Below are positions 16,450 to 24,684 of a stretch of DNA of 64,000 bases, one piece after another; the first letter of the stretch is position 1; the number at the start of each line of letters is the position of its first letter. This DNA is from Mycolicibacterium sp. P1-5 (GTDB taxonomy: Bacteria; Actinomycetota; Actinomycetes; Mycobacteriales; Mycobacteriaceae). The stretch covers positions 62,001 through 126,000 of the forward strand of contig NZ_NPKT01000015.1 in NCBI RefSeq assembly GCF_008329565.1, in the 5' to 3' direction. A program made the translations under genes and the position numbers. The notes below the pieces were generated by a model. That model saw only the letters and a list, made by a program, of their open reading frames with translations, searched no databases and had not been told where the DNA came from.

Positions 16450-17495
16450 GTCTTCGGGTTGCCGTGTTCATCCCAGTGTGCCGCCACCTTCTTGCTCGGC
16501 TGCACGCGCGGCGGTTCGCCGGGCATCTTCGGGTAGCTCGGCGGGTAGGGCAGGTCGCCGAGTCCGCGCTCTTCGTCGGCGACGACCATCCCCAACAGCG
16601 AATCAATTGAATGCGCAACCGAATCCATCTCAGCCATCGGGTCGCCGCGCTTCGCGATCAGGGCCGGAACAGTGGCGATGGTGAAGTCGTCGGGATTGGC
16701 GCTGCCCAGCTCCGACCACGTCAGCGGCGTCGAGACGGTGGCGATCGGCGTGGCCCGCACCGAGTAAGCGCTGGCGAACGTCCGGTCGCGGGCGTTCTGG
16801 TTGTAGTCGATGAAGACGCGCTGACCACGCTCTTCCTTCCACCACGAGGTGGTCACCAGCTCTGGTGCCCGGCGTTCGAGTTCACGCGCAAGCGCGATCC
16901 CGGCGCGGCGCACCGCGATGAAATCCCAGTCTGGGCGGATCCGCACGAACACATGCACACCACGTCCGCCCGATGTCTTCGGATAGCCGACCAACCCCAG
17001 CTCATCGAGCACCGGCTTGAGATAGTCGACGGCGATGGTGCGCGCCTCGGCGAAGCCGGTGCCCGGCTGCGGATCGAGGTCTACCCGCAACTCGTCGGGG
17101 TGATCGGTGTCCGGGCAGCGAACCTGCCACGGGTGCAACGTGACCGTGCCCATCTGCGCGGCCCACACGATCGCCGACGGATGGGTAACCTTCAGCGCGT
17201 CCGCGGTACGCCCGGACGGAAACGTCACCCGGCAGGTCTCCAGATAGTCCGGACGCTTTTCGGGCACCCGCTTCTGGTAGATCTCCTCGCCCTCGATGCC
17301 GTCCGGGAAGCGCTGCAAGTGAGCCGGCCGGTCGCGCAACGCAGTCAACATCGGCCCGCTCGCAACAGTGCGGTAGTACTCGACGAGCTTGCCCTTGGTG
17401 CCGTTCGACCCCAGTTTGGGGAAGTACACCTTGTCCGGGCTGGTGAGCCGGACGGCGACGCCGTCGACGTCGATCTCTTCGGCCTTGGCCGCCAT
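16446..17495 (-). CDS. polD1: LigD-polymerase-like primase-polymerase (Prim-PolC/PolD1, Rv3730c)
   Basis: The 349-residue protein is an archaeo-eukaryotic primase superfamily enzyme of the LigD polymerase type. Motif I VDLDPQ gives metal-binding Asp139 and Asp141, motif II SGGRGVHV lies at 175-182 and motif III is Asp230 (VFIDYNQN). It lacks ligase and nuclease domains, as expected for the stand-alone form. In mycobacteria this enzyme fills short gaps with ribonucleotides and works with LigC in a base-excision-type repair path. The divergently oriented ligC starts 83 bp away, the same arrangement as Rv3730c-Rv3731. The start is an ATG at 17495. Confidence 0.93.
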   Translation of the reverse strand: MAAKAEEIDVDGVAVRLTSPDKVYFPKLGSNGTKGKLVEYYRTVASGPMLTALRDRPAHLQRFPDGIEGEEIYQKRVPEKRPDYLETCRVTFPSGRTADALKVTHPSAIVWAAQMGTVTLHPWQVRCPDTDHPDELRVDLDPQPGTGFAEARTIAVDYLKPVLDELGLVGYPKTSGGRGVHVFVRIRPDWDFIAVRRAGIALARELERRAPELVTTSWWKEERGQRVFIDYNQNARDRTFASAYSVRATPIATVSTPLTWSELGSANPDDFTIATVPALIAKRGDPMAEMDSVAHSIDSLLGMVVADEERGLGDLPYPPSYPKMPGEPPRVQPSKKVAAHWDEHGNPKT

Positions 17496-17578
17496 CAGCG
17501 TGACGGGTTGAATTGGGGTCTGCTCACGCTATTCAACCTATAGCGCGAAGCCAACGCACACGAGACGAGAATGAACCG

Positions 17579-18643
17579 ATGCAACTGCCCGTCAATCCCC
17601 CGTTGTCGCCGATGCTCGCCAAGTCGGTGCGGACCATCCCGCCCGACGCGTCCTACGAGCCGAAGTGGGACGGCTTTCGGTCGGTGTGCTTCCGAGACGG
17701 TGACGACGTCGTGCTGGGAAGCCGCAACGAGAAGCCGATGACCCGCTACTTCCCCGAGTTGGTCGGCGCCGCGCTTGCCGAGTTGCCCGAGCGCTGCGTG
17801 ATCGATGGCGAGATCGTCATCGCCACGGGTGCCGGCTTGGACTTCGAGGCGCTGCAGCAACGGGTCCACCCGGCAGACTCGAGAGTCCGGATGCTCGCCG
17901 AAAAAACGCCTGCGGCGTTCGTCGCGTTCGATCTGCTCGCGTTGGGAAACGACGATTACACCGGGCGGCCGTTCAGCGAGCGGCGCGCCGCGCTGGTGGA
18001 GGCGCTGGCAGACGTAGGGCCGTCATTTCACGTCACCCCCGCCACCACCGACCCGGAAACCGCCCAGCGATGGTTCTCCGAATTCGAGGGAGCCGGTCTC
18101 GACGGCGTGATCGCAAAACCGCTGACGATCACCTACCAGCCCGACAAACGAGTGATGTTCAAGATCAAGCACGAGCGGACCGCCGACTGTGTGGTTGCCG
18201 GCTACCGAGTGCACAAGTCCAGCGACGACGCCATCGGATCGCTGCTGCTGGGCCTCTATAAGAACGACGGAGCGCTGGCGTCGGTGGGCGTCATCGGCGC
18301 CTTCCCCATGGCTGAGCGACGACGCCTCTTCAACGAATTACAGGCCTTGGTAACGGAATTCGAGAATCACCCGTGGAACTGGGCCGCGCTCGAGTCGGGC
18401 GAGCGCACACCGCAGAAAAATGCGGGGTCGCGATGGAACGCAGGTAAGGATCTCTCCTTCGTTCCGCTGCGGCCCGAACGGGTGGTCGAGGTGCGCTATG
18501 ACCACATGGAGGGTGAGCGGTTCCGGCACACCGCCCAATTCAACCGCTGGCGGCCCGATCGCGACCCGCGCTCGTGCACCTACGAGCAGCTCGACCAACC
18601 AGTGACCTTCAGCCTCGGTGACATCGTGCCCGGGCTGGGTTAG
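17579..18643 (+). CDS. ligC: ATP-dependent DNA ligase LigC
   Basis: The ATG at 17579 gives 354 residues beginning MQLPVNPPLSPMLAK, as in known LigC proteins; an upstream in-frame start at 17513 would extend into the promoter and is not favoured. The adenylated lysine is Lys29 in EPKWDGFR (motif I). Other nucleotidyltransferase motifs are ELPERCVIDGEIV (motif III), the FEGAGLDGVIAK region (motif IV) and FKIKHERTADCVV (motif V). An OB-fold follows to the C-terminus. It seals nicks, including those with a 3' ribonucleotide left by the adjacent polD1 product. The gene is convergent with the DUF302 gene and their ends overlap by four bases. Confidence 0.94.
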   Translation: MQLPVNPPLSPMLAKSVRTIPPDASYEPKWDGFRSVCFRDGDDVVLGSRNEKPMTRYFPELVGAALAELPERCVIDGEIVIATGAGLDFEALQQRVHPADSRVRMLAEKTPAAFVAFDLLALGNDDYTGRPFSERRAALVEALADVGPSFHVTPATTDPETAQRWFSEFEGAGLDGVIAKPLTITYQPDKRVMFKIKHERTADCVVAGYRVHKSSDDAIGSLLLGLYKNDGALASVGVIGAFPMAERRRLFNELQALVTEFENHPWNWAALESGERTPQKNAGSRWNAGKDLSFVPLRPERVVEVRYDHMEGERFRHTAQFNRWRPDRDPRSCTYEQLDQPVTFSLGDIVPGLG

Positions 18644-19038
18644 GTACTCAGCGCCGCGATGGCGGCTTTGAGTTTGTCGCCGACTTCCTGAGCGACCGGC
18701 TGCAGTTGTGGTTCTTCGGTCACGTCCACGAGCAGCTGAGGGTTCATGGCCTCGACGAGAGTGCTGTCCGAATCATCGGGGTCGCTCCGCACTACGACAT
18801 TGCATGGCAGCAGCAGGCCAATCTGGCGGTCCACCCCGATCGCCCGGTGGGCCAGTGGCGGGTTGCAGGCACCGAGGATCAGGTAGTTCTCCATGTCCTC
18901 GTTCAGCTTGTTCTTCATCGTCGCCTTAACGTCGATTTCGGTGAGCACACCGAAACCTTGATCGGCCAACGCTTCTCGTGTTCGAGCAACCGCATCGTCG
19001 AATGGCATTCGAAGGGTGGCCGCCAGCGCGATACTCAT
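18640..19038 (-). CDS. DUF302 domain protein
   Basis: The 132-residue cytoplasmic protein is a single DUF302 domain: FDDAVARTREALADQGFGVLTEIDV, a central YLILGACNPPLAHRAI and LLLPCNVVVR. The family is widespread and unassigned; several members sit beside sulfur- or redox-related genes. The two Cys (in GACNPP and LPCNV) are typical family positions. It lies 22 bp downstream of the CsoR-family repressor gene on the same strand, so the repressor probably controls it. Confidence 0.87.
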   Translation of the reverse strand: MSIALAATLRMPFDDAVARTREALADQGFGVLTEIDVKATMKNKLNEDMENYLILGACNPPLAHRAIGVDRQIGLLLPCNVVVRSDPDDSDSTLVEAMNPQLLVDVTEEPQLQPVAQEVGDKLKAAIAALST

Positions 19039-19060
19039 GATGCCGCCTTTGTCGTCGGGG

Positions 19061-19336
19061 TTATGCGAGCGCGAGGAAGAGCTTTTCCAGCTCCGCCTCG
19101 GTCATGGGCTTGTCTGCGCCGGATCCCTCGCCGGCGATGCATTCCCGTAATCCGGTGGCGACGATCTTGAAACCGGCTCGATCGAGCGCGCGGGAGACGG
19201 CCGCCAACTGTGTGACGACGTCCTTGCACTCGCGTCCCTGTTCGATCATCGAGATGACTCCGGCCAGTTGGCCTTGAGCCCGACGTAGTCGGTTGAGCAC
19301 CGCGTCGATAGCATCTTCGTCTCCGACCATGGTCAT
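19061..19336 (-). CDS. CsoR/RcnR/CstR-family (DUF156) transcriptional repressor with Cys-Cys but no metal His
   Basis: From ATG 19336 the product has 91 residues; ATG 19330 is also possible. It is an all-helical DUF156 regulator (NRLRRAQGQLAGVISMIEQGREC...). Alignment by eye with M. tuberculosis CsoR (ligands Cys36, His61, Cys65) gives Cys37 and Cys66 here, but the His position is Gly62 (ATGLREC). Copper sensors need that His, while persulfide sensors of the CstR group use only the two Cys. A CstR-like or altered ligand role is therefore more likely than copper sensing; this is inference. The operator at 19364-19379 lies 27 bp upstream, fitting autoregulation together with the DUF302 gene. 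Confidence 0.85.
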   Translation of the reverse strand: MTMVGDEDAIDAVLNRLRRAQGQLAGVISMIEQGRECKDVVTQLAAVSRALDRAGFKIVATGLRECIAGEGSGADKPMTEAELEKLFLALA

Positions 19337-19363
19337 TTCCCTTCCTTCGCTCGTTACCAGTGT

Positions 19364-19379
19364 ATACCCGTCGGGGTAT
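19364..19379. promoter_or_regulatory. CsoR/CstR-type operator upstream of the DUF156 regulator
   Basis: ATACCC (19364-19369) and GGGTAT (19374-19379) are perfect inverted arms around GTCG, inside ATACCCGTCGGGGTAT. The C-tract and G-tract palindrome with flanking TA matches the general form of CsoR-family operators. It is 27 bp upstream of the repressor start on the minus strand, where it would cover the promoter. Confidence 0.7.
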
Positions 19380-19472
19380 GGCCGAAAGGAGTCTCGATAC
19401 CTCCCTAGGCGGTGCTCTCCGGTGGCCGGCCACCTGACCGACACGCTGGTCGTCGACTGAGCCCTCAGCGGT

Positions 19473-19961
19473 CTAGTTGAGCGAGCCGGGCGGGCGGGAC
19501 ACGCACTGCGCGAAGTACAACTCGACACCGAGCTTGTTCATCAGCTCCAACTGCGTTTCGAGGTAGTCAATATGATGCTCTTCGTCAGCGACGATGTCCT
19601 CGAAGAGATTGGCTGTGGTGGAATCCTGTTTCTCACGGCACAACACGATGGCCGGCTTCAGCCGGTTCACCACTTCGTACTCGAGCGCCAAGTCGCTCTC
19701 GAACTGTTCGCCGATCGTCTGCCCGATGTTCAGGGTGCCGATCCGCTGGTAATTGGGCAGCCCGTCAAGGATGAGAATCCGGTCGGTGATGCGCTCGGCA
19801 TGGCGCATCTCGTCGAACGACTCGTCCCGGGTGTGCTTGGCCAGCTCGGTGAAGCCCCAGTTGTCCTGCATCTTGGAGTGCAGGAAATACTGATTGATGG
19901 CGGTCAGTTCGCTCGTCAGCTGCTGATTGAGAAGGGTGAGAATCTCGCTGTCGCCTTGCAT
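19473..19961 (-). CDS. bfr: Bacterioferritin (heme-binding iron store)
   Basis: The product from ATG 19961 is 162 residues, the normal length. Ferroxidase ligands are visible at Glu18, Glu51 and His54, with later Glu and His in the EYEVVNRL and DEEHHIDYLE helices. Met52, the axial heme ligand between two subunits, is present (DEMRHAER), so this is a heme bacterioferritin rather than a ferritin. It oxidises Fe(II) and stores it in a 24-subunit shell. The adjacent divergent irtAB operon imports siderophore iron, so the locus pairs uptake and storage. An in-frame upstream ATG would add ten residues and is less likely. Confidence 0.94.
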   Translation of the reverse strand: MQGDSEILTLLNQQLTSELTAINQYFLHSKMQDNWGFTELAKHTRDESFDEMRHAERITDRILILDGLPNYQRIGTLNIGQTIGEQFESDLALEYEVVNRLKPAIVLCREKQDSTTANLFEDIVADEEHHIDYLETQLELMNKLGVELYFAQCVSRPPGSLN

Positions 19962-20328
19962 GAATTTCCCCTCAATGTCGCCCGACCGCACAACTACCGT
20001 ATTCGGTCAACCTAATACAGATGCGCCTCAAACGCGCCGCTTATCGTGGTTCAGAGTAGGTGTCGCGCTTGAACATTCGCGTGTAGAAAGTCTCCTGCGA
20101 ATAAGCCAAGGCTAGGCTGCCCCGAAATCCGACGCGGTTGGTCTTGCCTTGGTCAGGTGGCTCAAAAAATGCCCGAATCGAGGACTAAATTCTCGTCCGA
20201 ATTCTGCCCGAACGCCGGGTAATCCAATTCCGCTGCACTCCCCGGTGTCGCCACCCGTGGAACCGGACGTCGAAGTTAGGTTAGGGTAAGCTCACTCATC
20301 TGCAGGCCGGCGAGCAGAGGACACCGTA
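19962..20328. other. 367-bp intergenic region between bfr and irtA
   Basis: This divergent control region serves bfr (minus) and irtA (plus). The irtA side carries a clear IdeR box at 20276-20294. The bfr side has ATTAGGTTGACCGAAT (minus strand, 20001-20016), which matches only half of the IdeR consensus. No gene or RNA was recognised in the remaining sequence. Confidence 0.6.
20276..20294 (+). promoter_or_regulatory. IdeR (iron-dependent repressor) box upstream of irtA
   Basis: TTAGGTTAGGGTAAGCTCA matches the mycobacterial IdeR consensus TTAGGTTAGGCTAACCTAA at 16 of 19 positions by direct comparison. It ends 34 bp before the irtA ATG, overlapping the expected promoter. IdeR with Fe(II) represses siderophore uptake genes, and irtA is an established IdeR target in M. 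tuberculosis. Confidence 0.85.
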
Positions 20329-22899
20329 ATGGGACGAGGTTTCCAGGGCGCAATGTTGCGCGGGTTCGGAGGGCGCGACCATCTCGCGACCGTGGAACAT
20401 ACCGAGCACGTCGCGCCGCACTGCGTCCGGATCACGATGTCTTCACCGACCGTGTTCGACGACGTTGACGCCGGACCGACGACCTGGTTGCGGTTCTGGT
20501 TTCCCGATCCGGCAGGGGGAAGCACCGAGTTTCAACGGGCCTACACGCTGGTCTGGACCGACCCAGGGACTGGCCGCTTCGCCATCGACGTCGTGCTGCA
20601 CGAGCCGGCCGGCCCGGCCTCAGCGTGGGCCTCCACGGCCCGGCCGGGCATGACCATCCCGGCGGTGTCGTTGGGGTCCTCCCCCTTCGCGCTGCCCGAC
20701 GACCTCCCGGCGGGCTTCCTGCTCATCGGCGATGCCGCGTCCATCCCGGCGATCAATTCCATCATCGCGGTGCTGCCACCCGATGTCGACATCGAGGTGT
20801 ACCTCGAACTCCATTGCGAGTCAGACAAACTCATCCCGCTCGCCGAGCACCCGCGGCGCCGCCTGCACTGGGTGATGAGGACAGACGACACCTCGTTGTC
20901 CGCGGCGATCGAAGACCGGGACTGGTCAAACTGGTTCGCTTGGGCCGGCCCCGAGGCCGGCGCTCTCAAGCACCTCCGCAAGCGCCTCAAGGACACCTTC
21001 GGGTTTCCGAAAACCGAGGTGAAAGCCCAGGCGTATTGGACGCGGGGCCGGGAGATGGGCAGCACCCGTGGCGACGACGCAGCGACACCTGCCGCTGAGA
21101 CTCCCCCATCCGTACTGCCGCCACCCGCCGCCGCCAAGGGCAAGTGGCGTTCCCAGGCGGCCAAAGACCTTCTGGCACCGGTCAAATCACAGCTCATTGT
21201 CGCCGGCGTACTGCAGGCACTGTTCACCCTGCTGCAGCTTGCGCCGTTCCTGGTCCTCGTCCAACTCGCTCAACAGTGGCTCAGCGGCGCCGACCAATCC
21301 CAGGTGTGGAACACCGTGACCGTTTTCGTGGTGCTGCTGACCACCGGAACCACGTTGGGCGCAGTTCTGGTGCTGTGGTTGCACGTGGTCGACATGCGGT
21401 TCAGCACCGAAGTCCGTCGCCGGCTGTTGGACAAGCTGGCCCGAATACCCCTGGGGTGGTTCACCGATCGTGGGTCGGGCGCGGTGAAGAAGCTGATCCA
21501 GGACGACACTCTGTCGCTGCACTATCTGGTGACGCACGCGGTGTGCGATGCGGTCGCGGCGGTGATCGCGCCGATCGCGGTGTTGATCTATCTGTTCACC
21601 GTCGACTGGGGCATGGCGCTGGTCCTGTTCCTGCCGATCTTCGTCTACCTCGTCACCACGTCGACCATGGTGTACCAGAGTGGTCCCAAGACCGCCGAGG
21701 CCGCCCGCTGGGCGGAGCGAATGAACGTTGAGGCCGCGGCATTTCTCGAGGGCCAGCGGGTGATTCGGGTGTTCGGCGGCGCGGCTGCCTCGTCATTTCG
21801 CCGTCGTCTGGACGACTACATCGCGTTCCTCAACGAGTGGCAGCGGCCATTCATCGGCAAGAAGACCTTCATGGATCTGGTGACCCGGCCGAGCACGTTC
21901 CTGTGGCTGATCGTCACCGCCGGCACCGCATTCGTGGTCGCCGGGTGGACGACTCCAGCTTCGCTGCTACCGTTCCTGGTGCTGGGCACCACTTTTGGCA
22001 ACAGATTGCTGGGCATCGCTTACGGATTGGGCGGCATCCGGGAAGGCACGCAGGCCGCCCGGCGCATCGCGGTGACGCTCGACGAGACTGAATTGGGCGC
22101 GCGATCCGAGGACGCGTCGGCTCGCCGCACGCCGCCCGGCCTGACCTTCGAGGCCGTCAGCTTCGGCTACCGCACGGGTTTGCCCGTCATCCATGGTGTG
22201 ACGCTGACCCTGAAGGCCGGGACGGTGACCGCTCTGGTTGGACCATCCGGTTCGGGCAAGTCAACCCTGGCGGCGTTGCTGGCCCGCTTCCACGACGTCG
22301 ACGCCGGCGTGATCCGCATCGACGGCCGGGACATCCGCACGATGACCCCAGACGAGCTCTACACCCGAGTCGGATTCGTATTTCAGGACATTCAACTGGT
22401 GGCCGGGACCATCCGCGACAACATCGCGCTGGCCCGTCCGGAAGCCGGTATCGACGAAATCGAGTGCGCCGCCCGCAACGCGCAACTCCACGAACGGATT
22501 CTGCGGCTGCCCGACGGATACGACACCGTCATCGGCGCGGACAGCCAGCTGTCGGGCGGCGAGAGGCAGCGCCTCACCATCGCCCGTGCGCTGGTCGCCG
22601 ACACCCCGGTGCTGATCCTCGACGAGGCCACGGCTTTCGCCGACCCGGAATCGGAATACCTTGTGCAACAAGCATTGAGCTCGCTGATTCAAAACCGGAC
22701 GGTGCTGGTGATCGCGCACCGGCTGCGCACCATCACCAGCGCCGACCAGATCGTCGTCCTCGACCACGGCCGCATCGCCGAGATCGGCACCCATCCGCAG
22801 CTGCTGGCCGTCGACGGTCGATACCGCCGCCTGTGGGACGGTCGGCCGGCTGACAAGGTGGTGCGCGCCGGCGCCCTGACCGGTAAGGGCGCTCGATGA
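20329..22899 (+). CDS. irtA: IrtA: siderophore-reductase/ABC transporter fusion for mycobactin iron uptake
   Basis: The 856-residue protein carries an N-terminal FAD-binding siderophore-interaction domain (about 15-235; FAD motif RAYTLVW). Six membrane helices follow (about 285-570), then an ABC ATPase domain: Walker A GPSGSGKST near 638-646, signature LSGGERQRL and Walker B VLILDEAT. With IrtB it forms a heterodimeric exporter-fold transporter that imports ferric carboxymycobactin or mycobactin, and the FAD domain reduces the iron on the cytoplasmic side. ATG follows an IdeR box. irtB overlaps its end by four bases (ATGA). Confidence 0.96.
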   Translation: MGRGFQGAMLRGFGGRDHLATVEHTEHVAPHCVRITMSSPTVFDDVDAGPTTWLRFWFPDPAGGSTEFQRAYTLVWTDPGTGRFAIDVVLHEPAGPASAWASTARPGMTIPAVSLGSSPFALPDDLPAGFLLIGDAASIPAINSIIAVLPPDVDIEVYLELHCESDKLIPLAEHPRRRLHWVMRTDDTSLSAAIEDRDWSNWFAWAGPEAGALKHLRKRLKDTFGFPKTEVKAQAYWTRGREMGSTRGDDAATPAAETPPSVLPPPAAAKGKWRSQAAKDLLAPVKSQLIVAGVLQALFTLLQLAPFLVLVQLAQQWLSGADQSQVWNTVTVFVVLLTTGTTLGAVLVLWLHVVDMRFSTEVRRRLLDKLARIPLGWFTDRGSGAVKKLIQDDTLSLHYLVTHAVCDAVAAVIAPIAVLIYLFTVDWGMALVLFLPIFVYLVTTSTMVYQSGPKTAEAARWAERMNVEAAAFLEGQRVIRVFGGAAASSFRRRLDDYIAFLNEWQRPFIGKKTFMDLVTRPSTFLWLIVTAGTAFVVAGWTTPASLLPFLVLGTTFGNRLLGIAYGLGGIREGTQAARRIAVTLDETELGARSEDASARRTPPGLTFEAVSFGYRTGLPVIHGVTLTLKAGTVTALVGPSGSGKSTLAALLARFHDVDAGVIRIDGRDIRTMTPDELYTRVGFVFQDIQLVAGTIRDNIALARPEAGIDEIECAARNAQLHERILRLPDGYDTVIGADSQLSGGERQRLTIARALVADTPVLILDEATAFADPESEYLVQQALSSLIQNRTVLVIAHRLRTITSADQIVVLDHGRIAEIGTHPQLLAVDGRYRRLWDGRPADKVVRAGALTGKGAR

Positions 22900-24635
22900 T
22901 CCGCACCTTGATCCGGCTGATTCCCGCCGAGGTCCACGGGTGGGCCACCCGCTACATTGTGCTGACGGTTGTTTCGGTGTTTCTGCGAGCGGCCAGCACG
23001 CTGTTACTGGTGCCGCTGCTCGCCGCATTGTTCGGGCCGCACCCCTCGGATGCGTGGCCCTGGGTCGGTGCCCTCACCGCGGTCACGGTCGGTGGCTGGG
23101 TGATCGACATGGTGGTGGCCCGCATCGGCTTCGGCATCGGCTTCACGCTGGCGGACACCACCCAACACACCATGGCGAACCGGCTCACCGATGTCCCGTT
23201 ACGCTGGTTCACCGCCGACAACACCGCGGTCGCACGGCAGGCCATCGCGGCCAGCGCACCGCAACTCGTCGGCTTTGTGGCAAACCTGTTGAGTCCCTTC
23301 ATCTGTGCACTGCTGCTCCCGGCCGCGATCACCGTCGGGTTGTTCTTCGTCTCGTTGCAGGTCGGTGTGGCCGCAGCGGTCGCGCTGCCGTTCCTGCTCG
23401 GCGCCTTCGCCGCGAGCCAGCGGCTGGTGCGCACGGCCGATGCCGCCGACTCCAGCGCCCACGGTGCCCTCACCGAACGCTTGGTCGAGTTCACCCGCAC
23501 CCAGCAGGCGTTGCGCGCCAGCCGCCGTGTCACGGCGGCACAGAGCCAGACCGGGGAAGCGATCACCGCGGTACGCGGAGCGACCCTGCGGCTGTTGCTG
23601 TTCCAGATCCCGGGCCAGCTGCTGTTCAGTGTGGCCAGCCAGATCGCCCTCATCCTGTTGGCGGGCACGATCACAACGCTGACGCTGCGCGGGCAGCTCG
23701 GCGGCCCAGAAGCCGTCGCATTGGCGATCGTGATGGTGCGCTTCCTCGAGCCGTTCGCGGTGCTGGCCGACCTGTCCGGTGCGATGGAGTCCGCGCGTGG
23801 CCTGTTGGACCGGCTCCATACCGTCATTACCGCGCCGCTGATCGAACAATCCCGGCGCGCTGTGCTGCCTTCGAGCGAATCATCCGCGCCCCGAATCGAA
23901 TTCCGCTCGGTCAGCTTCGGCTATCGGGGGGTCGAGGTGGTCAAGGACCTGTCCTTCACCCTGGAGCCGGCGACCACCACTGCCGTCGTCGGTCCGTCCG
24001 GCTCAGGCAAAAGCACGATCCTGTCACTGATCGCCGGACTGCATCTGCCCGAGCGTGGACAGATCTTCATCGACGGCAACGACGCCGCCGACATCGATGC
24101 CGATGCGCGGCGCGCGTTGGTCAGTGTGGTGTTCCAGCATCCCTACCTCTTCGACGGGACGATCGCGGAAAACATCCGAGTCGGGTACCCCGAGGCCGGT
24201 GACGAGGTGATCCATCGGGCCATGACGCTGGCCCGCGTCGACGACCTCGCCGAGCGCCTTCCCGACGGCGAACAGTCGAGGGTCGGCGAAGCCGGTACCG
24301 CGTTGTCCGGCGGCGAACGCCAACGCGTCAGCATTGCGCGGGCATTGGCCAAGCCGGCGGGAGTGCTGTTGATCGATGAAGCGACCAGCGCGCTTGACAC
24401 CGAGAACGAAGCGGCGATCACCCGGGCGATCAATGATGACCCGCAGCCGCGGACCCGCGTCATCATCGCTCACCGGCTCGACGCGATCCGCCACGCCGAT
24501 CAGGTCCTGTTCATTGACGGCGGCACCGTCGTCGAGCAGGGCAGCATCGACGAACTCGCGTCGCTCGGTGGGCGTTTCGCCGAGTTCTGGCGCCAGCGGG
24601 AAGACGGCGCCGGATGGCAGATCACCGCACACTAA
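22896..24635 (+). CDS. irtB: IrtB: ABC transporter half for mycobactin iron uptake
   Basis: The 579-residue ABC protein has a six-helix membrane domain (about 15-310) and an ATPase domain with Walker A GPSGSGKST near 366-374, Q-loop VFQHPYLFDG, signature LSGGERQRV and Walker B VLLIDEATSALD. It lacks the reductase domain of IrtA and pairs with it in the inner membrane. The four-base ATGA overlap with irtA ensures linked translation. Regulation follows the IdeR box ahead of irtA. Confidence 0.96.
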   Translation: MIRTLIRLIPAEVHGWATRYIVLTVVSVFLRAASTLLLVPLLAALFGPHPSDAWPWVGALTAVTVGGWVIDMVVARIGFGIGFTLADTTQHTMANRLTDVPLRWFTADNTAVARQAIAASAPQLVGFVANLLSPFICALLLPAAITVGLFFVSLQVGVAAAVALPFLLGAFAASQRLVRTADAADSSAHGALTERLVEFTRTQQALRASRRVTAAQSQTGEAITAVRGATLRLLLFQIPGQLLFSVASQIALILLAGTITTLTLRGQLGGPEAVALAIVMVRFLEPFAVLADLSGAMESARGLLDRLHTVITAPLIEQSRRAVLPSSESSAPRIEFRSVSFGYRGVEVVKDLSFTLEPATTTAVVGPSGSGKSTILSLIAGLHLPERGQIFIDGNDAADIDADARRALVSVVFQHPYLFDGTIAENIRVGYPEAGDEVIHRAMTLARVDDLAERLPDGEQSRVGEAGTALSGGERQRVSIARALAKPAGVLLIDEATSALDTENEAAITRAINDDPQPRTRVIIAHRLDAIRHADQVLFIDGGTVVEQGSIDELASLGGRFAEFWRQREDGAGWQITAH

Positions 24636-24684
24636 ACGGCGCGGTCGTCGTTTACCGACAGCATGTCCGGGGCACGCCCCTACC

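Noticed and set aside
20001..20016. A possible second IdeR box facing bfr (ATTAGGTTGACCGAAT).
   Set aside because: Only the first half matches the consensus (10 of 19 positions in total), too weak to list as a site.
20107..20125. CAAGGCTAGGCTGCCCCGA as another IdeR-like sequence.
   Set aside because: Only 12 of 19 positions match and the symmetric half is poor; chance similarity is likely in this region.
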